From assembly GCA_029237695.1 (NCBI GenBank), contig JAQRGA010000299.1, positions 109,068-173,067 on the forward strand: a DNA stretch of 64,000 nt, in the 5' to 3' direction. Source of the stretch: Conchocele bisecta (Eukaryota > Mollusca > Bivalvia > Lucinida > Thyasiridae). Made by a program: the position numbers and the translations under genes. How positions within the stretch are numbered: the first letter of the stretch is position 1; each line of letters starts with the position of its first letter. Below the pieces are notes generated by a model that worked only from the letters and a program-made list of their open reading frames with translations, made no database searches and was not told where the DNA came from. This document shows, piece by piece, positions 10,488 through 20,935 of this stretch.

Positions 10488-10725
10488 TTGAGTCACCGGG
10501 GACACAAGTTAAAAACATCAATTTTCACTAAGTCAAGTGCCGTAACTCCGCACATATTCCATGAATCCAAATCAAAATCACCAGATGCACAACTCCACAT
10601 GTTGATATTCATTCATATAAGGTTTCATGACTGTAGCTTAAATAGTTTGTTCAGTTATGTGCGACACAAGTTGAAAATCACCACTTTTCACTAAGTCAAG
10701 GGCCATAACTCTACTACTACGGATC
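10488..10725 (+). repeat. ACACAAGTTGAAAATC dispersed repeat, diverged copy
   Basis: GACACAAGTT, TTTTCACTAAGTCAAG and GCCRTAACTC occur twice about 165 bp apart. The same family forms the array at 59522-62025. Confidence 0.7.
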
Positions 10726-10740
10726 AAGAGATATTAAACG

Positions 10741-11263
10741 TTTTAATGTACGTCCAAAATTATTGACATGAAGGTGAAGGTCGCCATGGTGATGGTCACC
10801 CGAATGAGACACTGGGTCGATAGCCATCAATGTGAGGAAGCTATTGATGAAATTTGTAATTGTCCGACCAACGGATCAATGGATATGGGAAATGTGGCTA
10901 CATGTATCAGTCCAAAATGTACGTCCCACAAAGGTTAAGGTCGCCAAGGTGAAGGTCAATGTCACACGAATGACAGTGAATGGATAGCCATCAATGTGAG
11001 AAAGCTATTGATGAGACTAACGGATGAAGAAATATGGGGAATTTAGCTACGTGCAAATATACGTCTCAGAACGGTTAAGGTCACCAAGGTGAAGGTCAGT
11101 GTCACCCGAAGGACACTGGATGGATATATGTCAATGTGAGGAAGCTATTAATGAGGTTTGGTAATTATCCGACTAACGGGTCAAGAGATAAGGGAAATTT
11201 GGTTACGTCCAAAAATTACGTTCCACAAAGGTTAAGGTGACAAAATTATCGGACTAACAGATC
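10741..11263 (+). repeat. Degenerate tandem repeat, 3-4 units of ~140-175 bp
   Basis: AAGGTGAAGGTC, GGATAGCCATCAATGTGAG or a close variant, GGAAGCTATTGATGA and GACTAACGGATCAAG recur from 10770 to 11263. Spacing drifts because of internal deletions. Confidence 0.75.
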
Positions 11264-11762
11264 AAGAGTTATGGGAAATTTGGCTACCTCCAAAAGTGAC
11301 ACCGACGACGACGACGACACCGGAATTGTGATGGCTATGTATCACTTTCCACTATCGGTGGCGAGACAATACAATCACTTTCTCATTCGGAAAAGCTGCA
11401 TCAGATACCCCAACAAAAATGCATTAAATATATGTATGCTAATTGTTAAGTAAGATACAAACAAGCAATTCCGTGTTATTTAAATTTTCTAATAAAATGA
11501 AGACAGTATTATAAACAATTGGGCTTATATGCTATGTACCTTTATCCCCCGGCTTAGTGAACAAAAACTAAGCATATATGGGATGTATGGAAGCGACCTG
11601 GGCCAAAGATAAAATAGTTTTATCTCCTAATTATGATTTCCTAACTCATAATTAGGACTTACTAGCTCCTAATTACGACTTTTAAAATATATTTCAGCAT
11701 TAACACCAGGTCCCATTCATAGGGATGTGCTTAAAACATTGTTTGATTGAAATCAAGGTCTA
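11264..11762. other. No gene seen; small inverted motif
   Basis: At 11630-11690 the motif CTCCTAATTATGA / TCATAATTAGGA / CTCCTAATTACGA is repeated on alternating strands and could fold. No exon or known element is recognised. Confidence 0.4.
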
Positions 11763-12010
11763 CTAATTTAGGAAGTGATGTGTAAAGTTACTGTAGTAAT
11801 TATATAGACTTGCATACAAACATGTAAAACATATGGTTAAGTTAAAGTCTTTATTTTAGCTAAACAATACTTTTTCGGCATAAAAACACCAATGTGCACA
11901 TCTTCAATATGTGTGTATAGTTTCAGATCAATTGACTGAATGGTTTTAGAGGAGTAGTGTACACAAACTCTGCAGTTTTTCTGTCCGCCGCCTAACGTGC
12001 GGTAAAACAT
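11763..12010 (+). repeat. Single diverged unit of the 190-bp repeat family
   Basis: Contains TTTTTCGGCATAAAAACACC, TCTTCAATATGTGTGTATAG and GTAGTGTACACAAACTCTGC in the same order as the array at 5082-6350. Its left flank (AGGAAGTGATGTGTAAAGT) resembles 5028-5046 (GGCAGAGATGTGTAAAGTA), so a whole dispersed element is recognisable. Confidence 0.85.
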
Positions 12011-12814
12011 AATACTCATTCATATGTGATTAAATTTTACCAACAATTAAGTGTTTAAGACTAGCTAGTTATGTTTGATCGACCACGCACGCAGTCCGAT
12101 TAGGGTCTACATTGTTCGTGAGAATTAGGGCCCGATATTTGTCCCCGATTGAGTTGCCGCCACTGCTTCAGTCCATATAGTCGGATCCTGACCAGACTGC
12201 GCAGGCGCAGACAGAACTGTAACAACGCTAGCGCTGGCCGAAAAGAAAATGAAGACGGTTTGCTCGTGAAATGTACCGACAGTCAGGTATTTTAAAATAT
12301 AGAACATAGTCCGCCAACTCGTACAAGTTCTCAATATAAGCAGGCCTGCCAAAATAGTTTAACTAATATCCTGAGATTTTTTAAAATATGATGAATCAGC
12401 ACGCGACCAACACAATTGCAGCATATTTAACTATATATACGAGCACGAACTACAAACTTTCAGTAAAAATATACTCAAATGCACAGGACAAAATTCCAAT
12501 TCACTAAACATAATTGCCTTGACGTGTATATAAATGGCATTATGAATAGTAATCGTGTGGTTTCAGGTAAAATCTCAAGTAATATATATGAAATTATGAA
12601 CAGTAATCGGGAGTAGTAAATTCAACACTGGAAAATATAGTAAGATATACGACAAAGCATAATCAACTATTCATTAAGAACGTACTACGTGCAATGTACA
12701 TGTATATGAAGTTAGCCTCACGTGCACCGATTCACGAGATCAATGTCTGAATCAACGACCGTTTTTCATGTCGTCATAAGTCGCTAACATTTCCGGCGTA
12801 TATTTATTTTATTT
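12011..12814. other. No gene seen; GATCAGG-family fragment
   Basis: TCGGATCCTGACCAGACTGC near 12180 and GCAGTCCGATTAGGGTCTAC near 12090 are pieces of the GATCAGCCTG dispersed family. The rest is unrecognised AT-rich DNA. Confidence 0.4.
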
Positions 12815-13025
12815 TATGTAATGGTGTTTAACGGCGTGTCAACAGCTAATTCCATTTTAGGCCGGCTTGACGGGTTCGAATCCCATGGTTCACGTATATG
12901 GATGGGGAAAGTCACAACATCAGAACTGAATATTTACAGAACATATATATATATATTCAGCCCTGAAATTAGAATAACCTGATCTGGTGTTAGGTCCTCA
13001 CCACATCAGAATCACTGAACACCCT
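12815..13025 (-). repeat. SINE-like dispersed repeat, minus orientation
   Basis: Starting from its 3' tail at the left: ATGGTGTTTAACGGCGTGTC, AACAGCTAA, GACGGGTTCGAATCCCATGG, CATCAGAACTGAATATTTAC, ATTCAGCCCTGAAATTAGA, then GATCTGGTGTTAGGTCC. This is the same block order as 54240-54475 and 60826-61045. GGTTCGAATCCC resembles an RNA polymerase III B box. Confidence 0.7.
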
Positions 13026-13084
13026 CCATAAACGTAATAAGATTAGTATTAATCTTACTATTTTTATAATGGGCGTAACCGGAC

Positions 13085-13730
13085 TCAATTGTCCGTTTGA
13101 GGTATAACATAGTGGTCGCTACAGAGAGGGGGTTGTTGTAGAGAGGTGACCGTTGTTGAGATATGAATGTAGTACATGTTGTAAGGAGGTTAATATATAG
13201 AGAATATTCATATCTTTGCAACGAATATGGACATTTCACACCACGAGATGAACATATATGTCATATTCGTTGCAAAAATATGAATATTCTATTTATTATA
13301 TACCGCTCCATGGAAAATAGCAGTTTTTTAGACTGTATACGGTAATGCATGTGTATTTGCAGCATATTTGCAGTCCGGCACTGCAGGTGCGCGTTATCAA
13401 TATAGCTAGCGGAAGTAGTCGTATTTTCACAGGAAGATGTTTATTTCATCGATGAGAACAGATGACTTATTTACATCGTATAACTATGTATTGCATGGGT
13501 AGGTATATAATACATACAATTATCCGTTTGAGGTATAACATAGTGGTCGCTACAGAGAGGGGTTGTTGTAGAGAGGTGACCGGTGTAGAGATACGCATGT
13601 AGTACGTGTTGTAAGGAGGTTATTATACAGGCAATTATCCGTTTGTGGTATAACATAGTGGTCGCTACAGAGAGGGGGTTGTTGTAGAGAGGTGACCGTT
13701 GTTGAGATTTGAATGTTGTAAGGAGGTTAA
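13085..13730 (+). repeat. GTGGTCGCTACAGAGAGG repeat, 3 units
   Basis: GGTATAACATAGTGGTCGCT followed by ACAGAGAGGGG, TTGTTGTAGAGAGGTGACCG and TGTAAGGAGGTTA occurs at about 13102, 13533 and 13648. The last two are 115 bp apart in tandem. The first two are separated by unrelated sequence that includes a 29-bp-arm hairpin. Confidence 0.85.
13201..13290. repeat. Hairpin with 29-nt arms
   Basis: AGAATATTCATATCTTTGCA then ACGAATATG at 13201-13229 pairs with 13262-13290, with one mismatch in 29 and a 32-base loop. It may be a foldback MITE remnant or a hairpin RNA precursor. Confidence 0.8.
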
Positions 13731-14165
13731 AGGTACATGCCCACTCATTAGGCACAAAATGTTCTTTATGGGAATTAAATAAGTGCATAATTGTGTCACT
13801 GTTCCACCAGTTCTAAAGATTACGAGTGGCCACTGTACAGGTATACTCATTTAGTAATATTTATTTTACTGATAGTGACGCGCGTTGGTATCAGGCTATT
13901 TTCATATGCAAATGTGACATGGTATTTTTGAATTATTTGTACTAATTAAATGTGTAACCTGAAAAAATAATATATTCGACAGATTATAAAGTATGATAAT
14001 TGGACATCAACAAATAAATAACAGAGTACAAATAGTAATTTCCGTTAACATTTTAAGTAAACACGGTTATACCCCCTGATATCAGTGTGGAAACGTACAT
14101 CTGATATAAAATGTACAATAATGCCAAATCAATACGTGGGGTAATGGTGAATTAATGTGAATTAA
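13731..14165 (+). mobile_element. TTAA-type MITE, copy lacking its right end
   Basis: TTAA at 13727-13730 is followed by AGGTACATGCCCACTCATTA, then blocks collinear with 50573-52337 minus its insertion: TTTATTTTACTGATAGTGAC, ATTATAAAGTATGATAATTG, AACACGGTTATACCCCCTGA, AATACGTGGGGTAATGGTGA. Homology ends about 13 bp after GGGGTAATGG, before the right terminal repeat. Confidence 0.85.
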
Positions 14166-14627
14166 TAATCACATGTAGAAAAGACAGGAGAACGGACTCC
14201 TATCAATTATATTAAACCAAACTGTAAAATATGTCAGTTTTCTGGACAGGGTTATGCCTGTCTTTTTAACAACATGAACCACCATTATATATAGCCACAT
14301 ACACAGAAAATTGCACAGTAGGTCAGTTTTGCCTGGCCGACCACACAACGCATACCACATACACCCAGTACAGTACTGTTATTAGCTATCAAATCCAATG
14401 AAATGTAAGCAGTTACCTGGATATATTGTCTCTGGTGTCTACTCACCTACTATGCAAGTAAATATGGCTTTACCTATGGGTAACGTGTACACTAACATAG
14501 GCTGTGCATCAGATTGAAAAGTTTGGATTTAAAAAAAGTTTACACGACATCACATTTGACGTCACACAACGTAACGTCATAACACTGAAAACACGTCATT
14601 GTGTAACTATTCATGCGCACATACTAA
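14166..14627. other. No gene seen
   Basis: A 63-codon minus-strand open frame at 14169-14360 shows no domain. No repeat family is recognised. Confidence 0.35.
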
Positions 14628-14683
14628 ATGTGCAAAAAAATCCGCCGTGGAAGTGTAATAAATAGGATATTCAATCGTACATG

Positions 14684-14807
14684 TTTGAATAGCGGAAATA
14701 ATACACTCGTGTCCGTCGGCGTCCGTGCAAACAAGTCGTTCGCTACACTCACTCGTTGCATACGCGGAAGCCAACGCACACTCGTGTATTATTTCCCGCT
14801 ATTCAAA
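14684..14807. repeat. Inverted repeat with ~29-nt arms
   Basis: TTTGAATAGCGGAAATAATA then CACTCGTGT at 14684-14712 pairs with ACACTCGTGTATTATTTCCC then GCTATTCAAA at 14778-14807, with one bulged base and two mismatches. The 65-base loop is CpG-rich (CGTCGGCGTCCGTGC), unlike the AT-rich surroundings. It looks like a MITE core or structured RNA. Confidence 0.8.
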
Positions 14808-14894
14808 ATCTACGATGGAATATCCTCTATATATCACATCACTCTTATGAAGCAATTATCATTGAAACCAAGTGTATCTATCTATGACCTAATA

Positions 14895-15240
14895 TATAAA
14901 GGTAATTGTCCATCTGGGTATACACTATTGGTTGATACAGACACGGGACGTGTAGAGAGGTGAATGGTGTAGAGGCTAACTATATAGAGAACAATCAGTT
15001 AGGATATAGCATAGTGGATGTTACAGAGAGGGTGTTGTTTTATAGGTGACCGTTGTAGAGAGGCGGCTGTTATAAAAAGGTTAATATATATAAAGGTAAT
15101 TGTCCATCTGGGTATACACTATCCGTTGCTACAGACATGTGACTTGTAGAGAGGTGGATGTTGTAGAGGCTAACTATATAGAGAACAATCAGTTGGGATA
15201 TAAGATACTAGTAGTGGCTATTACAGAGAGGTAACCGTTC
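14895..15240 (+). repeat. Tandem repeat, 2 units of ~193 bp
   Basis: GGTAATTGTCCATCTGGGTA starts units at 14901 and 15094. Both contain GTAGAGAGGTG, AGAGGCTAACTATATAGAGA and ACAATCAGTT. The GTAGAGAGGTGACCG theme is shared with 13085-13730. Confidence 0.9.
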
Positions 15241-15414
15241 ATGGAGCTTTGACAGTACATACCATAACCATGTACATTTTATGATCCAGTTAAGAGATTG
15301 ATTTCAAACAATACAATAGTTTTACACAATTATTATAGGCTTATGTCTCTCTTTGTTGTCAAAGACAATAACACATAGAACAGCTGTATGTGAACAAACC
15401 ATTCATATACCGCA

Positions 15415-15700
15415 TATGTGGCCGTAACTGGAGAAATGGGCGTAGCTCCTGATCAAAGTGCACACTCCTGTTGGTCTAAGGATTCAACCTCTATAGGGGT
15501 CTTAATTAAGGTTTGTTGCACCCCTGTTAGATGGAATTTCTCTGTTTTATCATCAAGTACTACCATTGCGACGTTAGAAAACGGTCTTCGCCATTATTAT
15601 GCCATCATCCAACTGTGTGAAATGCTGTGGGAACCTGCTGTGACTAGAGAAATGGAGCTAATGGTATGTAGTATGTACGACTAGTGTAGCTCCTGATTCA
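15415..15700 (+). repeat. Dispersed GTGACTGGAGAAATGG motif copies
   Basis: GTGGCCGTAACTGGAGAAAT at 15419 and GCTGTGACTAGAGAAATGGA at 15638 are each followed within about 60 bp by GTAGCTCCTGATYMAA. Similar blocks occur reversed near 17010-17070 and 745-780, and forward near 52865. The 88-codon frame across it is repeat-derived. Confidence 0.5.
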
Positions 15701-15760
15701 ATGTATATTAGGCTATAATACAATTGATTGGTGAGTGCCGGATCACATTCAAGGCTAATT

Positions 15761-15841
15761 ACTCATTGACTGATTACATAAGAAAATCGGCATAGAAGAA
15801 ACGCGACTATGTCGAGTTTCTTATGAAATCAGTCAACGAGT
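15761..15841. repeat. Hairpin with 25-nt arms
   Basis: ACTCATTGACTGATTACATA then AGAAA at 15761-15785 pairs with 15817-15841 with two mismatches, around a 31-base loop. The core GATTTCATAAGAAAC recurs at about 16368-16383. Confidence 0.8.
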
Positions 15842-17458
15842 TTAATAAATATCATATTCCGTCATCATAAATGTTAGATTATATTTTAATACATAAGAAA
15901 ATCAACATACATTGAAGCTGTACAGGTCACCAAACCTCTGTTCTGTAACGAGCTAATGTACATATTTATTACAGTAGTGTATTATGAGTGTTATTACACT
16001 GTGTTAATACACTGTAAAGTCCATTTTATACAATAAATGAAGTATTTTAATTGTGGTATTAAAGTATGATTATTTTATAACGAAAATATTTTTCTTCATC
16101 ATCATAAGATTTACTTATTGGTACGTGGATAGCGAAATGCATAGGCAATGGAACCATGGTGACACACGTAGATACGGTGTATGACGTCACTACTGTTTGA
16201 GCGACTATCGAACTATGTACATGATCTAGTACATGGCAAATACAAGGCTGGTTATTCTGATTTATGGCATATAGCGGGCTTTCACAGTAAACCAACACGG
16301 TACAGTTGTCATTGTGCGATGAATGGAATCTAACATAATGTATACAATAGTTATTGAACGCCCGACTGATTTCATAAGAAACGTCCAAGTTGTATTGTCT
16401 TGATATACTAAACATATATTGCGGCATCCAAGTGCCAGCGTAAATAATATTCCTTACACAATATAAATTTTCCTTTTGCAGTGTCACATCAAACGACATT
16501 AAATTAAATCATCATTTCTATAACATCCTCCATTATTCAAATGGTAATGCTTGACGTACAGTCTTAACAATGAAAACCTCACAGTTTCGGCAGGGATATC
16601 TCATGAACAATATTTACCAAATGTACGATATTTTCCGTCTATATTCACATTTCGTCATCTTTCGACGTCATTTATAGAATATATCATTTTTTCTGTAAAT
16701 ATATTTCATGAAAGATCACACGTTCTTCGGTACAAAATTAAATGGTGCGTTTCATTTTCGAGATTGTATACATGTATTTGCGAAACTACAAAGCAGAACA
16801 AATAACATGAATCAATTTCATTTTAATATTTACAGCAGGTTTTAATGTCATACTTTGAAATGAAATAGGAATGTGTGACCCGTCAGATATAAATAAATAT
16901 GTGGGTCATGTTTACATTTATTAGTACATATATTCATGGATAAGCATCGACAGATTTTACGTCGACATCGGAGTCGCCAACTGCGTAGTTGTGACTAGCC
17001 TGCTATTGGATCAGGAGCTACATTGGTTACAAATCCCATAAGCCCCATTTCTCCAGTCACGGCCACAAATAAGGTAATTCTGAATTCGGAACAAGACAGA
17101 GCTGATTTATTTCCTTCCAAGTAAACATACGCATTAGGAATCATTGTACGGAACTCTAAACGTATGTTCCTCGGGAATGTATTAACCAATACATGTATAA
17201 GGTTCGACCATGTCCAGCCGTGGGTAAACGTTTCCTGTGACACGAGGCAACTGTTTGAACCCAAAGGCAACTTTTCGTTATGGCGACATAAAACTATTAT
17301 GCTTGGAGGTAACAGTAGAAATGTGTCCATGGGGCACACATGCATGCCCCCACTGGCACCCATTTCGTTACTTACACATAACTACTGAGTCAAAACGGAC
17401 GGACAAGGGAAACGCATACCACCCCCCCCCCGCGCCCAATTGGTGCATAACAAGAATT
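15842..17458. other. No gene supported; weak open frames only
   Basis: The longest frame is 146 codons on the minus strand (16059-16499), with no recognisable domain. Part of it repeats the 15817 hairpin core. At about 16625-16690 TACGATATTTTCCG and GACGTCATTTATAGAATAT resemble the inverted-repeat element at 50244-50349. The stretch 17010-17070 carries the reversed GAGAAATGG dispersed motif. Confidence 0.35.
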
Positions 17459-17460
17459 CC

Positions 17461-17495
17461 GCCACGGAAGCGGTGTCGCGCCTGCCGAGGCATTT
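17461..17495. repeat. 35-bp conserved dispersed sequence, copy 1
   Basis: GCCACGGAAGCGGTGTCGCG followed by CCTGCCGAGGCATTT. It is identical to 47746-47780 except for one G/A change, and both follow AAGAATTC or AAGAAATTC. It is GC-rich compared with its neighbours. Confidence 0.85.
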
Positions 17496-17634
17496 AATCA
17501 TAACATGATCATGGACATGTGCTAAAGGAAGCATCACAAACATCATCAGAGAAGTTCATACGTAAAACACGTAAAAGGTAAGGATGAAGAAACTTTTTGA
17601 CAAAAACTGTTTTTTCCATAAGCACGTGAAGGTA

Positions 17635-19225
17635 AACAAGAGGGCCATGATGGCCCTAATTCGCTCACCTGACTCCATGAACACCAGATGAGTTCATGTG
17701 TTTTAAAATTGTGCTATTTTTAGATGGCGGTCATCTTAGATTAAGCGATGACTCATTTTACCAAATCTGGAAATGCTTCACCCAAGGATCTTAACTTACT
17801 ATGAAGTTTGGCCAGCATCGGCCAGCATCGGCAAGCATCGGCCATGTGGTTCCCGAGAAAAATCTTGGATAAATGGATCTTTTGGCGGCCATCATGGATG
17901 ACATTATCATCCGATTCCAACAAATATTGCACCAGAGCAATCACCTCATCGATACCTTCAATTTGATATAAGACATGAGCATATTCGGTCAAAAATAAAA
18001 TTTGACCCCACGGGCCACGCCCATTTTTGACCTCGGGGTCACCATTTTAACACCTTTGAAAGAGCATTGTACATCGATCATTCCTACCAAGTTTCGTCGA
18101 AATCCAGCTGGCGGTTCATGAGAAGAAATCTTTTTAAGAATTTGCGCTATTTTTAGACGGCGGCCATCATGGCTCCGTTGTAACAAATCTGAAAAGGCTT
18201 TACCCATGGACCATAACTGAAGTTTTGCCACCATGGGCCAAGCGGTTCGTGTGAAGAAGAATTTTGAAATCTCTAATAAAAGAACGACCTTTTGACATTT
18301 CGGCGGCCATCTTGGATGACATGACCATCCAATTTCGACAATAAATGCACCAGAGTGATCGCCTCGTTGATACCTTCGATTTCATATATAACATGACCAT
18401 ATCCGGTGAAAAACAAAATTTGACCCCACGGGCCACGCCCATTTTTGACCCCAGGGTCACCATTTTAACAACTTTGAAAGAGCATTGTCCATCGATCATT
18501 CCTAGCAAGTTTCGTCGAAATCCGGTCAGCGGTTCATGAGAAGAATATTTTTAAGAATTTATGCTATTTTTAAACGGCGGCCATCTTGTATTAGCGATGA
18601 CCTCCATTTTAACAAATCTGAAAAGGCTTCACCCATAGACCATAACATTTAAGTTTGGCCACCATGGGCCAATCGGTTCATGTGAAGAAGAATTTTGAAA
18701 TCTCTAATAAAATAACCTTTTGACATTTCGGCGGCCATCTTGGATGACATAACCATCCGATTCGACAAAAAATGCACCAGAGTGATCGCCTTGTTGATAC
18801 CTTTGATTTGATATATGACATGACCATATTCGGTCAAAAATAAAATTTGACCACAATTTGACCCCACGGGCCACGCCCATTTTTGACCCCGGGGTCACCA
18901 TTTTAACACCTTTGAAAGAGCATTGTACATCGATCATTCCTACCAAGTTGTGTCGAAATCCGGTGGGCGGTTCTTGAGAAGAAGATTTTTGAATAATTTG
19001 TGCTATTTTTAGACGGCGGCCATCTTGGATTACGTAATGACGTCATTTTAACAATTTTGTAATCCCTCTACGTAAGGACCATGACCATGTTTGGTGACAA
19101 TAGGCCCAATCGTTACCGAGGAGAAGACGTTTGAAAATGTTCACGGACGACGACGGACGACGACGGACGACGGACACATTGCGGTAACAATAGCTCACAT
19201 GAGCTTCGCTCAGGTGAGCTAAAAA
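17635..19225 (+). mobile_element. Hairpin-terminated non-autonomous element, copy A
   Basis: Begins AACAAGAG followed by the hairpin GGGCCATGATGGCCC and TAATTCGCTCACCTGACTCC. Ends with a GGACGACGACGGACGACG run, TAGCTCACATGAGC, CTCAGGTGAGC and TAAAAA. The interior is three imperfect units of about 420-440 bp, each with GGCGGCCATCTTGG, ATACCTTCGATTTGATATA or similar, ACGGGCCACGCCCATTTTTG and GAGCATTGTACATCGATCAT. Copies B (42922-44373) and C (55224-57016) share both ends. No transposase is encoded. Terminal hairpins without terminal inverted repeats recall Helitron-type elements, but canonical TC and CTRR ends are not evident, so the class is unresolved. Confidence 0.85.
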
Positions 19226-19465
19226 GGTCAAAGTCAATGGCGGCATGAGTGTGTTCCAAATGCTTACATGTATCACGTGTCCAATGCATACATGATGAAG
19301 AAACTTGTACAAACACAAAATGGCTAAGTGGTTCCGCAAAGAAAAATGTGGAGGTAAAAAGGTCAAGGTCATGTTAATGGCGTCATGAGTGTGCTCCAAA
19401 GGCTTACATGCATCAAGTGTCCAACCATTGAAGCAATCCATCAAGTAACATTAATGTTATACGAT
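19226..19465 (+). repeat. GGTCAAGGTCATG repeat, copy in duplication 2
   Basis: Two units: GGTCAAAGTCAATGGCGGCA at 19226 and GGTCAAGGTCATGTTAATGG at 19361. They match the family at 6950-7245 and 48537-49000. Confidence 0.75.
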
Positions 19466-20334
19466 TGTCGCAGTTGGTCACCTTATGGAATAAATGAACG
19501 AAAACTGGTCATACATTGGGTTTGGGTTCGGCTAAACATGAACGGCGTGTACCTCTTTGCTGGGACGAAATAGCCATTCATCTATCAGGGAACGGGATAT
19601 CATGATCACGTATGTGCACCGACCTGGATAGCGTGAGCTAATGGGGACACTATTCAGACCAACATAGCGACAGAGTGCATATACATATATATATGTGCAA
19701 TATTATACAAGCAATGTGATTCACCGACTGGTTTTACGTCCGTTCCAACAGCAAGGTCACTTACAGACAACGAGCTATTTTGAACAGCGAGTTGCTATAC
19801 TTATCAATTAGCATACACAGGTCAGTAATTTACGACGGAATAGTGTAACATCATAAATGAATGGGTTTCGTAAAATATATAGACACTGTTCCCGACTACA
19901 CAACCTGGGCCAGCCAAGCTGGTCCAGAGTTTACGCAGAGATGGATCATATCTCTCATAGCCGGATAAAAACATCGAGGACAAATAATTAATTTAAACAA
20001 TACGATACATACCTGTAAATCCTTCGGTGAAGAAAGAAATGGAGAACACGGTAAAATATCGGCAGTAGTTAAACTGTAAAATGTACGTGCGTTTCAATGG
20101 AACACGACCAGTTGAATGCGCAACTGATGTTTCACACGGCAAAAAACTATACCAGACAACGGGTCGTGTGCCAAATCACCTAGACTATGAGACTCGCTGT
20201 GGGTATTGTTATGAAATAAAAACATCCAGTACGGCAACCAAGATCGGAAATAATACGAATGCATCATCGGAGAATACGAATTTGCCCGAACGCCCACGTT
20301 TCAGTGTAGGAGAAATCTAAGTACTGACAGTACC

Positions 20335-20480
20335 GAGTAGTCGAGTACACCAGTAAGTAGCAGTGATATGTATCTCACTGCTGGCAGTAAGCGGCAGTGA
20401 GCAGTGAGATGAGATGTGCTTCCCTGCTAGCAGTAAGTAGCAGTGGGCAGTGACATGAGCAGTAAGCGGCAGTGAGCAGT
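20335..20480 (+). repeat. Degenerate CAGTGAGCAGTAAG simple repeat
   Basis: AGCAGTGA, GCAGTAAGCGGCAGTGAGCA and GTAAGTAGCAGTG alternate irregularly just left of the satellite edge. Confidence 0.8.
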
Positions 20481-20559
20481 TATTTATCCGTCAGGCAATA
20501 ATCATGATAATGGAAACTAAGTACGTGCGTAAACTCTTTAGACCGGACAATGTATATTT

Positions 20560-20935
20560 GTGTAACCTCTCTAAACCGGACACCACTGTAAGCTATGTAT
20601 GTGTGCGGAAGCTCTCTAGACCAGACACCAATGCAAGCTATATATATGTGCGGAAGCTCTCTAAACCGGACACCACTGTAAGCTATGTATGTGTGCGGAA
20701 CCTCTCTAGACCGGACACCAATGCAAGCTATATATATGTGCGGAAGCTCTCTAAACCGGACACCACTGTAAGCTATGTATGTGTGCGGAACCTCTCTAGA
20801 CCGGACACCAATGCAAGCTATATATATGTGCGGAAGCTCTCTAAATCGGACAACACTGCAAGCTACGTATATGTGCGGAATCTCTCTAGACCGGTATGTA
20901 TATGTGCGTAACCTCTCTAAACCGGACACCCCACT
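20560..20935 (+). repeat. Left satellite edge: 90-bp dimers
   Basis: Units alternate between an AAACCGGACACCACTGTAAG form and an AGACCGGACACCAATGCAAG form, each 45 bp, repeating three times as a 90-bp dimer. The edge keeps CCGGACACC where the core has CGGGACACC, so the edge is closer to the transposon end at 648. Confidence 0.9.

Larger units (their letters stand above)
17500..20215 (+). repeat. Segmental duplication, copy 2, interrupted by a transposable element
   Basis: Collinear with 6840-8090 on both sides of a 1.6-kb insertion (17635-19225). Left homology runs through AACATGATCATGGACATGTG and GCACGTGAAGGT. Right homology resumes at GGTCAAAGTCAATGGCGGCA and runs to GAGACTCGCTGTGGG. The insertion therefore postdates the duplication, or was lost precisely from copy 1. 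Confidence 0.9.

Noticed and set aside
16059..16499. 146-codon minus-strand open frame
   Set aside because: No recognisable domain, and it overlaps a dispersed hairpin motif. Frames of this size can arise by chance in 64 kb. I would reconsider with transcript evidence.
16995..17363. 122-codon minus-strand open frame
   Set aside because: Its C-terminal part (TGEMGLMGFVTNVAPD) is the translated dispersed GAGAAATGGGGCTTATGGG motif found elsewhere in the window, so it is repeat-derived.
20081..20320. 79-codon frame in duplication copy 2
   Set aside because: The homologous region at 7940-8100 in copy 1 does not preserve the frame, so coding is unlikely.
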